From NCBI RefSeq assembly GCF_021369635.1, contig NZ_JAJNBZ010000014.1:77896-141895 (forward strand): a stretch of 64,000 bases of DNA, read 5' to 3'. Position numbers and translations under genes: made by a program. This document shows, piece after piece, positions 47,554-55,499 of the stretch (within the stretch, counting starts at the first letter, position 1; the number at the start of each line of letters is the position of its first letter). The notes under the pieces were generated by a model. It was not told where the DNA came from and made no database searches. It worked only from the letters and a program-made list of their open reading frames with translations. This DNA comes from Paenibacillus profundus. Lineage in GTDB: Bacteria > Bacillota > Bacilli > Paenibacillales > Paenibacillaceae.

Positions 47554-48900
47554 TTAAATGGGCAGCCAGTTCATCCCGTGCATGAAGACAAGCACGACGA
47601 TAACGGGAAGGACAAATCGCAGCATGAAGACATACAAGGCAAGTCCCTTCCGGGCCCATGCCGACTCGCCTGACCACTCTGCCTGCAGCCGCTCCCGCGG
47701 AAATCGAAAGCCAACAAATACAGAGATGAGCAGCACGCCCAGCGGCAGCATCACATTGGTCACCGCGAAATCCGCCCATGCGAATACGTTTCTGCCCAGC
47801 CATACGAAGTCGCTGCCGACCCCGAAGGAAAGCGCGGACGGGATGCCGAGCATAAATATAATCGTTCCGAACAGCCAGCACATCTTCTTGCGGCGGGCTG
47901 CATCCCCGTGGGCGAAAGCCGCGACGACTATCTCAAGCAAAGAGAAGGCCGATGTCAGCGTGGCGAACAGGAACAAAGCTAAAAACACCGTAATGAACAG
48001 ACTCCCGTACGGCAGTTGCTCGAACACAGCAGGCAGTGTCACGAACAATAATCCCGGTCCTTCTACCGGCTTCATCCCAAGCGCGAACAGAGCCGGAAAG
48101 ATGGCAATGCCCGCCATGAACGAGGTCATCACATTCAAGCCGACAACGGACAGTGCCGGCTTGCCAAGCGGTTCGTTCTTCTGCAAATAGGAGCTATATG
48201 TCACCATGCAGGATCCGCCTACGCTCAAGCAGAAAAAGGACTGTCCGAGGGCATACAGCAGCGCCTCAGAAGACAGTCGGCTGAAATCCGGCTTTAGAAA
48301 GTAGACGAGCCCTTCACTCATTCCCGGCAGCGTAAGCGACCGGATAATAAGCACGACAAAGAGCAAGAACAGCCCTGGCATCAGGATCCGGCTTGCCTTC
48401 TCGATGCCCTGCTTGACTCCCCTGGCCACGACCACAATCGTCAGCAGCATAAATGCGCCTTGAGAAAGCACTGCCTCCCATGGATTGGCCGATGTCTGGT
48501 CGAAAAGAGCGCCATAATCGCGTCCGGCTGTCAACAAAGAGCCGGTAATGGCGCGAATGAAGTACAGGACGATCCATCCACCGACGACACTGTAGAAGGA
48601 AAGCAATATCGAACAGGTCGCCATTCCTAAATATCCAACCCAATGCCAGCGGCTGTTCGGTGCCAAATCGCGGTAGGCAGACACCGCTTCTTTTCCGGTG
48701 CTCCGTCCAATGAGAAATTCAGCGAGCAGAAGCGGCAATCCGATCCCAAACGTAAATAAAATGAAAACAAGGAAAAAGGCGCCCCCGCCACTTGTCGCCA
48801 CGACATTCGGAAATTTCCATATCGCTCCGAGTCCGATGGCTGAACCGGCTGACGCCAAAATAAATCCAAGCCTGGAAGTCCATTGTTCTCCCGATTTCAT
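47554..48900 (-). CDS. Sodium-dependent transporter, NSS/SNF family (copy 2)
   Basis: 448 residues, the same length as the downstream paralogue, with near-identical TM1 ([20 protein letters not shown]) and [15 protein letters not shown]. Differences concentrate in the middle loops and the ATP-less C-terminal third, so substrate range may differ. ATG after GGAGGGTACGGACTATT. First gene of the pair. Confidence 0.93.
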   Translation of the reverse strand: MKSGEQWTSRLGFILASAGSAIGLGAIWKFPNVVATSGGGAFFLVFILFTFGIGLPLLLAEFLIGRSTGKEAVSAYRDLAPNSRWHWVGYLGMATCSILLSFYSVVGGWIVLYFIRAITGSLLTAGRDYGALFDQTSANPWEAVLSQGAFMLLTIVVVARGVKQGIEKASRILMPGLFLLFVVLIIRSLTLPGMSEGLVYFLKPDFSRLSSEALLYALGQSFFCLSVGGSCMVTYSSYLQKNEPLGKPALSVVGLNVMTSFMAGIAIFPALFALGMKPVEGPGLLFVTLPAVFEQLPYGSLFITVFLALFLFATLTSAFSLLEIVVAAFAHGDAARRKKMCWLFGTIIFMLGIPSALSFGVGSDFVWLGRNVFAWADFAVTNVMLPLGVLLISVFVGFRFPRERLQAEWSGESAWARKGLALYVFMLRFVLPVIVVLVFMHGMNWLPI

Positions 48901-48996
48901 AATAGTCCGTACCCTCCGTTACATAAGTTGCTGTCACATATTATAACACAAGGGAGCAAAGGCCTTTCCAGACGCAAATCTTTACACTTATGCGCA

Positions 48997-49632
48997 CTAG
49001 CGCACGATGGCTAATGCCAGACCGTCATAAGCCGGCAGCATTGTGCTAATCAGACGATCGTCTTGTGCGATCATTTCATTAAAGCGGCGCATCGCTAGCA
49101 CAGAAGGACCTTGCTTGTCAGTGTCTAAGGTGCGTCCTCGCAGCATGAGATTGTCACCGGCGATAATGGCTCCAGGCCGGGCCAGTGTAATGGCATATTC
49201 CAAGTAATTCGGATAGTTGCCTTTATCAGCATCGATAAAGAAGAAATCGAAGCGTGCGCCTTCCTTCTTCAAAGCTGCCAACGAGTCAAGCGCTTCCCCG
49301 ACCCGATACTCCACTTGTTCGCCGAAGCCCGCCTCCGTTAGGTGTTGCTTCGCTAAATCGGCATAGTCCTGACGCAATTCCAGCGACACGAGCTTGCCTT
49401 CCGCAGGAAGCCCCCTCAACAGGCAGCAGCCGCTGTATCCGCCTAACGCGCCGATTTCCAACGCATTCCTCGCATGCGACATGCGGACAAGCATCGTCAA
49501 CAAGCGCCCATATCCGGCCGGAACGGATATTTCGGGCAGACCATTGGCGCAAATTTGCTCTTTAATATGCTCCAACGTGACATCCTTCGTGTATAACTGC
49601 TCTAAATACGTTTCTACCGCTTCATTAGACAT
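48997..49632 (-). CDS. O-methyltransferase, class I SAM-dependent
   Basis: 211 residues of the Methyltransf_3/YrrM group. SAM-binding ALEIGALGGYSGCCLLRGLP, then VSLELRQDYADLAKQHL, metal-site FIDADKGNYPNYLEYA and GDNLMLRGRT. Members methylate catechol-like substrates or the tRNA wobble uridine (TrmR); TrmR-type activity is possible but not provable here. ATG after GGAGGTTGGGAAA. Divergent from the THUMP methyltransferase. Confidence 0.9.
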   Translation of the reverse strand: MSNEAVETYLEQLYTKDVTLEHIKEQICANGLPEISVPAGYGRLLTMLVRMSHARNALEIGALGGYSGCCLLRGLPAEGKLVSLELRQDYADLAKQHLTEAGFGEQVEYRVGEALDSLAALKKEGARFDFFFIDADKGNYPNYLEYAITLARPGAIIAGDNLMLRGRTLDTDKQGPSVLAMRRFNEMIAQDDRLISTMLPAYDGLALAIVR

Positions 49633-49715
49633 TTTCCCAACCTCCTGCTTTTTATGATATGATGAATGCCATATGAGTACAAGTCAGACAAAGTAGAACG
49701 GAGTGAAGAACACCG

Positions 49716-50885
49716 ATGAATCGACCTTGGTCGTTAATCGCTACCGCCCCGATGGGACTGGAAGCCATTGTGGCGCGAGAATTGCATCAGCTAGGTTATG
49801 AGGATGCGCATGCAGAGAACGGACGCGTGCATTTCAAAGGAGGACCGCTCGATGTATGCCGGACCAACCTGTGGCTGCGCACGGCGGACCGCGTGCTTAT
49901 CAATATGGGAGAATTCCCGGCACGAACGTTTGAGGAACTGTTTGAAGGAACGAAGGCGATACCGTGGCACGAATGGATTCCCGCACACGGAGAATTCCCG
50001 GTCGACGGCCGCTCTCATAAATCCCAGCTTTCCAGCGTCCCCGCTTGCCAAGGGATCGTGAAGAAGGCGATTGTTGAACAACTGAAGCAGCATTATCATA
50101 TCGACTGGTTCGAAGAAACCGGACCGCTTTACCGCATCGAGATATCGTTGTTGAACGACCGGGCGCTCCTTACCTTGGATACGACCGGACCGGGACTGCA
50201 TAAGCGTGGATACCGGAAGCTTACCGGTAAGGCGCCGCTCAAAGAAACGATGGCAGCCGCACTGGTGCAGTTAAGCCGCTGGAATCCGAATCGCCCGCTG
50301 TATGACCCTTTCTGCGGTTCGGGTACGATTCTCATTGAAGCGGCAATGATAGGCTGGAACGTAGCTCCCGGGCTGCGTCGCTCCTTCCCTGCGGAAGCTT
50401 GGCACGTCATCGAAGAGGCTCACTGGGAGACGGCGCGCGAGGAAGCGTTCGATTCGGTGAAGGATGATATCGATCTGCAGCTGACGGGATCCGATATCGA
50501 TGCCGAAGCGATTCATCTCGCTGAAGCGGCCGCCAAGAGCGCAGGCTTCTCCAGGGAGATTAACTTCCATGTTACACCAGTCGCCAAGGCAAAGCCAGAA
50601 GGCGATTACGGCGTTGTCATTACGAACCCGCCTTACGGGGAGCGGTTGAATGAAAAGGATGAAGTGGAACGCATGGTGCGCCAACTGGGCTTCATGGCGA
50701 AGGGCTTGCCGACATGGTCGTTCTTCACGATTAGTCCGAACCGGCAGTTCGAGCATTATTTCGGCAAGCCGGCGGACAAGCGGCGCAAGCTGTTTAACGG
50801 AAATATAGAATGCCAGTTCTACCAATATTTCGGTCCGCTCCCACCTCGACCGCCTCGCGGGTTGCATTCCCCAGAGCAGGGCTAG
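49716..50885 (+). CDS. THUMP-domain class I RNA methyltransferase (YpsC/RlmL-like)
   Basis: 389 residues. Starts WSLIATAPMGLEAIVARELH; THUMP domain about 45-155; then a UPF0020 methyltransferase domain with YDPFCGSGTILIEAAMIGWN, catalytic VITNPPYGERLN and GSDIDAEAIHLAEAAA. Methylates 23S rRNA guanine N2 in relatives. Start 49716 after GGAGTGAAGAACACCG. Divergent from the O-methyltransferase. Confidence 0.93.
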   Translation: MNRPWSLIATAPMGLEAIVARELHQLGYEDAHAENGRVHFKGGPLDVCRTNLWLRTADRVLINMGEFPARTFEELFEGTKAIPWHEWIPAHGEFPVDGRSHKSQLSSVPACQGIVKKAIVEQLKQHYHIDWFEETGPLYRIEISLLNDRALLTLDTTGPGLHKRGYRKLTGKAPLKETMAAALVQLSRWNPNRPLYDPFCGSGTILIEAAMIGWNVAPGLRRSFPAEAWHVIEEAHWETAREEAFDSVKDDIDLQLTGSDIDAEAIHLAEAAAKSAGFSREINFHVTPVAKAKPEGDYGVVITNPPYGERLNEKDEVERMVRQLGFMAKGLPTWSFFTISPNRQFEHYFGKPADKRRKLFNGNIECQFYQYFGPLPPRPPRGLHSPEQG

Positions 50886-51026
50886 CTTGAATTAACCAGA
50901 CATCCTTAACGAGCTCATCGTTTTGGATGTCTTTTTATTTTTATATATTTCGTAAATCTGTTATGATGGGGAGTGTTTATTTTTCCATACAGTTTTTTTC
51001 AATTTGCAAGGAGAAAGGAAGAAGTT

Positions 51027-53009
51027 ATGAAACCGACAATAAACGGTCCAGTCCGATACTCGAACCGCAGTCTACGGCTGCTGTCTTTAGTTGGACGGTT
51101 GGATATCGTCTGGTTTGTTGTCTTGATTTTGTGGAAGCTCATTTGGTTCGACAAGGCGCTCTCCATCCCGAATATGGCGATGTCCACGAGCGATTTCTGG
51201 GTTGCCCTTGGTGCGGTGCTTATCGTCGGGGGTTGGACCTTATGGTTATCAGCGCGTTGGCGCACCTTGGCCTTAATGATACTGAACGTGCTTCTCACGA
51301 TACTGATTTTTTCGGATTTAGTCTATTTCCGTTACTTTCAAGATTTCATTTCCGTGCCAGTTCTGCTGCAAGCGGCACAGGTCAGCTCGCTCGGAGACAG
51401 CATCGCTTCGTTGATAATGCTGAAGGATGGCTTGTTGTTCATTGATTGGATTGTCGTCATTCCGTTATCCATCGTGACATTCCGCATGCTGTCGAAGGAG
51501 CGTCGCGCTCAGAGTAGCAGCTATATTCTTCCAGGGTCATCCAGAAGACGTCCCAAGATAATAACGCGCTTGATCAGCGGCATTGTCAGCATCGCTATCG
51601 GTTCCTTGCTCATCGCAGTACCCGTACAGCAAGCGACAAGCACGTGGGCGAAAGGCTTGTTCGCCGGTCATTGGTGGAACGCTTCGATTTATAACGTTAC
51701 CGGACTACTCGGATTTCACGGCTATGACGTGTACCGCTATGCCAAGGATAACTGGTTCTCTGGCGCCACGATTTCCGCCGAGGAACTGGCGGGGGCCAAG
51801 CAATGGTTTGCCGACCATCGCGCCGATCGCCAAGGTCCGCCCGTCTCGTTCAGCAAATACAAAGATAGCAATGTCATCATCGTACAAGCAGAAGCATTTG
51901 AGAACTTCGTCATCGGCAAAAAGATTAACGGTCAGGAAATTACGCCGCACCTTAACGCCTTGTTGAAGGAAAGCATGTATTTTAACCGCTTCTTCCATCA
52001 AACGGGACAAGGCCGGACCTCGGATGCAGACTTTGGCGTCAATGGCAGCCTTCACCCGCTTCCGACGGGTTCCGTCTTTATCCGTTACCCGAATCAGACG
52101 TATGATATGCTGCCAGGAACTTTAAAATCAGCGGGTTATGAGACAGGGGCATATCACGCGTATGACGCAGGGTTTTGGAATCGCTATTTAATGTATAACA
52201 ATATGGGCTACGATTTCTTCATGAGCCGCAAAGATTATAAAGTGGACGAGCCGCTAGGATGGTCGGTCGGAGACAAGTCTTTCCTGCGCCAATCTGTTGC
52301 GCGCATGGCGGAAGCACAGAATCCGTTCTACAGCTTCTTAATTACGCTGACGAGCCATCACCCGTACAAGCTGCCGGAATCCGCACAGCAGTTGAACGTC
52401 GACCCGCACAAGGATACTATCTTTGGTGATTACTTGCAGGCCATACGTTACGTGGATGATGCTGTCGGAGAGATGATCGCCGATTTAAAGCAGCGCGGAT
52501 TATGGGATAAGACGATTTGGGTGCTCTACGGGGACCATGACAATTCCATCGGGGACCGGGAGCCGCTCGCCCAATTTCTGGGGCATGACATCAGCGACTT
52601 GGATATGCTCGAAATGAAGAATCAAGTCCCGCTCATCGTTCATCTTCCAGACGGAGCCAACGCAGGCACATACGACACCCCAAGCGGTCAGTTGGACATT
52701 GCTCCTACCATATTGCACTGGCTTGGCATCGATGCGGGTGACAAATATATGATGGGCCACAACCTGCTCGACCCTAACAACCGGCTCGTCGTGCTGCGCA
52801 ACGGCTCTTTTACCGATGGCAACGTATTCTATGTGCCTTCGGCAGACGGGCTGTTCGAGAACGGAACCTGCTTCGATTACAGCACGCGCCAAACGACTGC
52901 TGTATCCCGCTGCGAGCCTTTAGAAGCTGAAGCCAAGCATCGTCTAAGCATCTCGGATCAGGTCATTACGCATAACTTGATTAAGCAGTTCCGGCAAGGC
53001 GAAAATTGA
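51027..53009 (+). CDS. LTA synthase family protein (glycerol-phosphate/sulfatase-fold, membrane)
   Basis: 660 residues from ATG 51027, after AAGGAGAAAGGAAGAAGTT; an upstream ATG at 50973 is not well supported. Five membrane helices in the first ~200 residues, then an extracellular sulfatase domain. Metal/nucleophile residues: Glu in VQAEAFENF (~289), Thr331 in GQGRTSDADF, YGDHDN and the C-terminal His-containing HWLGID stretch. LtaS-type enzymes polymerise glycerol phosphate from phosphatidylglycerol into lipoteichoic acid; paralogues can act as primases, so the precise step is open. Confidence 0.92.
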   Translation: MKPTINGPVRYSNRSLRLLSLVGRLDIVWFVVLILWKLIWFDKALSIPNMAMSTSDFWVALGAVLIVGGWTLWLSARWRTLALMILNVLLTILIFSDLVYFRYFQDFISVPVLLQAAQVSSLGDSIASLIMLKDGLLFIDWIVVIPLSIVTFRMLSKERRAQSSSYILPGSSRRRPKIITRLISGIVSIAIGSLLIAVPVQQATSTWAKGLFAGHWWNASIYNVTGLLGFHGYDVYRYAKDNWFSGATISAEELAGAKQWFADHRADRQGPPVSFSKYKDSNVIIVQAEAFENFVIGKKINGQEITPHLNALLKESMYFNRFFHQTGQGRTSDADFGVNGSLHPLPTGSVFIRYPNQTYDMLPGTLKSAGYETGAYHAYDAGFWNRYLMYNNMGYDFFMSRKDYKVDEPLGWSVGDKSFLRQSVARMAEAQNPFYSFLITLTSHHPYKLPESAQQLNVDPHKDTIFGDYLQAIRYVDDAVGEMIADLKQRGLWDKTIWVLYGDHDNSIGDREPLAQFLGHDISDLDMLEMKNQVPLIVHLPDGANAGTYDTPSGQLDIAPTILHWLGIDAGDKYMMGHNLLDPNNRLVVLRNGSFTDGNVFYVPSADGLFENGTCFDYSTRQTTAVSRCEPLEAEAKHRLSISDQVITHNLIKQFRQGEN

Positions 53010-53026
53010 ACGTTCATTGAGCAAAA

Positions 53027-53069
53027 GGGGTCGTCTCGCAAGTAGATTTTTCTACTGAAAGACGGCCTC
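53027..53069 (+). terminator. Terminator of the LtaS-like gene
   Basis: GGGGTCGTCT pairs with AGACGGCCTC (two G-U pairs), with an inner AGTAG-ATTTTT-CTACT, followed by TTTTTT. Confidence 0.85.
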
Positions 53070-53414
53070 TTTTTTAGGAAACGCCAGCACGACGTGCTTA
53101 TCCAGCGACTGTACTCTACAGTTGAAACAATATAAACCTTGAGGTATTACGTTCATAGTAGGATCCTTCATAGAGCACTTAGCTCCACTCTCCCCTTAGT
53201 TCAGAAACTATATAAAGTTGATGCAGGATAATACCAGCGCATGCACTTGCTTATAGCAGCGCCTTTTCATTTTTCGAGAAGTAAAAAAAGAGCTAAGACA
53301 TGAGATAAATATTTCAGAAATAGGTTTTCAACATGAAGAACGCCAAAGAGCAGCAACTGGAATGGAGCATCAAATACAATCAAGATGGTCAAACAGTCAC
53401 AATTGGAACAATTC
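53070..53414. other. Intergenic approach to the repeat array
   Basis: 345 bp with no supported gene. An ATG at 53333 opens a 69-codon frame (MKNAKEQQLEWSIKYNQDGQ) that runs straight into the tandem repeats and has only weak GAAATA upstream; its C-terminal half is repeat-derived, so I do not call it coding. Confidence 0.5.
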
Positions 53415-53791
53415 AAGAATTGCTGCTAGTACGCTCATACAGTGATAAACGAAACGGGCATAAAAAAATGCTGCAAGACGCTCATATAGTAACCAACCGG
53501 AAGAACGCAAGAATTGCTGCTAGAACGCTCATACAGCGATAAACGGAACAGTGCATGAAAAGATGCTGCAGGACGCTCATATAGTAACCAACTGGAACAA
53601 TTCAAGAAATGCTGCTAGAACGCTCATACAGCGATAAACGGAACGGTGCATGAAAAAATACTGCAGGACGCTCATATAGTAACCAACCGGAAGAATGCTA
53701 GAAGTTCTGCCAGAACGTTTCAATGTTTGCAGTTGGAACGGATTAAGAAGTACAGCAAGAACGTTCGAAAAGTCGCAGTATTGAACGGAAT
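53415..53791. repeat. Array of eight degenerate ~47-bp tandem repeats
   Basis: Units begin at 53415, 53463, 53509, 53558, 53604, 53653, 53700 and 53745 (lengths 45-49 bp). A typical unit is AAGAA-TGCTGC-TAGAACGCTC followed by ATACAGCGATAAACGGAA. Odd and even units differ, giving a ~94-bp higher-order period in the first six. There are no spacers between units, and the unit length is not a multiple of 3, so it is neither CRISPR nor a coding repeat. It ends 61 bp before the stop of the convergent transposase-derived gene. Confidence 0.85.
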
Positions 53792-53852
53792 AAATTAATG
53801 AGATGTAAACAAACTTTGAAGAACGCCTCATGCAAGGGCGCAGTCAACCTGG

Positions 53853-54764
53853 TCATGCTGCTGCTGGTGTGTCTGGAACTAAGGGCTCGTCATAGCCGAT
53901 GCAAGACGAAGTCGGGACAGGAGAAAACACCGCCATGCATATATACAGTAGTTGCTCCCAAGCGGACGTATGATGGAGAGATGCATTGAATCGAAAGCAA
54001 AATTCATCCAGGTATGTCTGGAGATATTTAGCGCCTATTCCGTGAAATGTGTCGTTCATCCAACGCCACGCCCGTCTGAAAGATTGAAATAAAGGACGAT
54101 TGCGGCGTACCCGGTAATTGTGTCGGATGATGGATGTCTCGGCAGCAGTCTTAGCGACATGCAGTGCGGCGAAGTGTTCGCAGTCGGAACGGAGCAGCAG
54201 CTTGTTGCAGTGGCCCGTTGGCTCTACTAGCTTCATTTTGATTTCTCCCGTTTGCCCGTCTGGTGTGACAGATTCGGCAACGATCAGAGGGCATTCCCGA
54301 GGGTTAAGTTGTCTTGACGGATGGCGGCCATAAAAGGCCACGAAGCCATGAACGACCCCTTGCAGAGGACGCTCAGTGTCGGTACGGCTAATCGCAGCTC
54401 GGATCTTATGCAGCATCAACCAGGCTGTCTTATATGTAACCTCGATAATCGAACTGAGCCGGACGGCGTTGATGCCGGTGTCGGAACGGGAGACAAGCCA
54501 GAATGCAGTGAGCCACTTCTGCAAGGACGTGCGGCTGCCTTCCATGACCGTGCCAGCGATGAGCGAAGTCTGATGTCGGCAAGCGCGGCACTCGTACAGA
54601 GGAAGCCGTCGTGTCCGGATGACATAGCTATGGGCATGCTGACAGCGTGGACAGACAAAACCATGCGGCCACTTTAACTTATATAGAAAATGGAAGCAAG
54701 AAGATTCGGTATGAAACTGACGGCGCAACTCTTCCAATGTAGCGATAGATTGCAATGCTTCCAT
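53853..54764 (-). CDS. Transposase-derived protein, IS1595-like, altered catalytic core
   Basis: 303 residues from ATG 54764 (AGGAGG 8 nt upstream; a TTG one codon earlier is possible). N-terminal zinc ribbon FVCPRCQHAHSYVI...YECRACRHQTSLIAGTVMEG, then helical WLTAFWLVSRSDTGINAVRL and an IS1595-type C-terminus FHGIGAKYLQTYLDEFCFRF. Where active relatives have VDETYFGG this protein reads HGFVAFYG, so the first catalytic Asp is absent; the SDC near ~195 may be the second. No terminal inverted repeats are visible. The promoter has two LexA-type boxes. A domesticated DNA-binding protein is more likely than an active transposase. Confidence 0.75.
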   Translation of the reverse strand: MEALQSIATLEELRRQFHTESSCFHFLYKLKWPHGFVCPRCQHAHSYVIRTRRLPLYECRACRHQTSLIAGTVMEGSRTSLQKWLTAFWLVSRSDTGINAVRLSSIIEVTYKTAWLMLHKIRAAISRTDTERPLQGVVHGFVAFYGRHPSRQLNPRECPLIVAESVTPDGQTGEIKMKLVEPTGHCNKLLLRSDCEHFAALHVAKTAAETSIIRHNYRVRRNRPLFQSFRRAWRWMNDTFHGIGAKYLQTYLDEFCFRFNASLHHTSAWEQLLYICMAVFSPVPTSSCIGYDEPLVPDTPAAA

Positions 54765-54805
54765 CAAGACTACCTCCTCATAACGGGCTTTTTCGACCTA
54801 ATTAT

Positions 54806-54855
54806 GGAACTAATGTTCTTATATTCATTATACAGAACAAATGTTCCTGTTTCAA
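54806..54855 (-). promoter_or_regulatory. SOS-type promoter: sigma-A promoter with two LexA boxes
   Basis: Read on the minus strand: -35 TTGAAA (54855-54850), 17-bp spacer, -10 TATAAT (54832-54827). One box, GGAACATTTGTTCT (54847-54834), fills the spacer; a second, AGAACATTAGTTCC (54819-54806), lies just after the -10 at the expected transcription start. Both fit the Bacillus-type LexA core GAAC-N4-GTTC. The transposase-derived gene begins ~55 nt downstream. Confidence 0.8.
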
Positions 54856-55499
54856 GTTATTTTTCTACTAGCTTGAATATCCAAATACGCTTGAAGCAGC
54901 TTTTTAAACAACACGAAACAAGACCCTTTCTTCTTCCAATTTTGATGTATTTCGTATGGTGCGATATGCCTCAGCATCCGAATCAGCCCGCTTGTTCGAT
55001 GCTATCTTTTATACTGCATCATCTGAAGGTGCCGCACTCCGTGCATGGGGGATACTACAGGGAACAAGTCACAGCTGCTGATGGCCAGCGGGGCCAGATA
55101 TGTAATGAAATTATCTAGGTTTACAGGGAATCGGTATGTCTGTTCTGAATGGAGGGGAGTGTGATGCAAAGAAGCGAACGAAGAGACCTTCTCAGAGTTG
55201 GGTCAAGCGGCATTAAGATTGAGGCGAAATATATCTCCTCCTGATGCTTAAAGCTCAGCCGACAATTGACATCCATCCTGCAGCGAAGGTAGAGAGAGTC
55301 AGAAACAAGAATGAGAACGATGAGGAAGCGATCGTTTCATTTCATTCATTAGACAACTATTTTGAGCATGCTTGCTTTTCATAAAGAAAAATGAAATATG
55401 CGCCGAAAGCTCGACGCATTCTCTCTAGTTCCACAAGGTTAGTTGATGGTTAAAGGACTATGGCGATTCCCAGATAGTAAAGGCCATCCCGGCTCTACG
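54856..55499. other. Intergenic region between the transposase-derived gene and the BCCT gene
   Basis: About 640 bp without a supported gene. A dispersed repeat lies at 55141-55200. Short plus-strand frames around 54690-55118 overlap the promoter and have no ribosome binding site. No terminator recognised after the BCCT stop at 55500. Confidence 0.5.
55141..55200 (+). repeat. Dispersed GGGGA..GTGATGC.AAG.A repeat, copy 4
   Basis: TGTTCTGAATGGAGGGGAGT followed by GTGATGCAAAGAAGCGAACG and ACCTTCTCAGAG; aligns with 36065-36120 and distantly with 8176-8573. Confidence 0.6.

Noticed and set aside
53333..53542. 69-codon frame MKNAKEQQLEWSIKYNQDG...
   Set aside because: Runs into the tandem repeats, whose unit length does not preserve frame; no ribosome binding site.
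53415..53791. CRISPR array
   Set aside because: The units are degenerate, contiguous and without unique spacers, and no cas genes are near.
54690..55118. Plus-strand frame over the transposase gene start and downstream
   Set aside because: It crosses the SOS promoter, has no ribosome binding site and no recognisable protein features.
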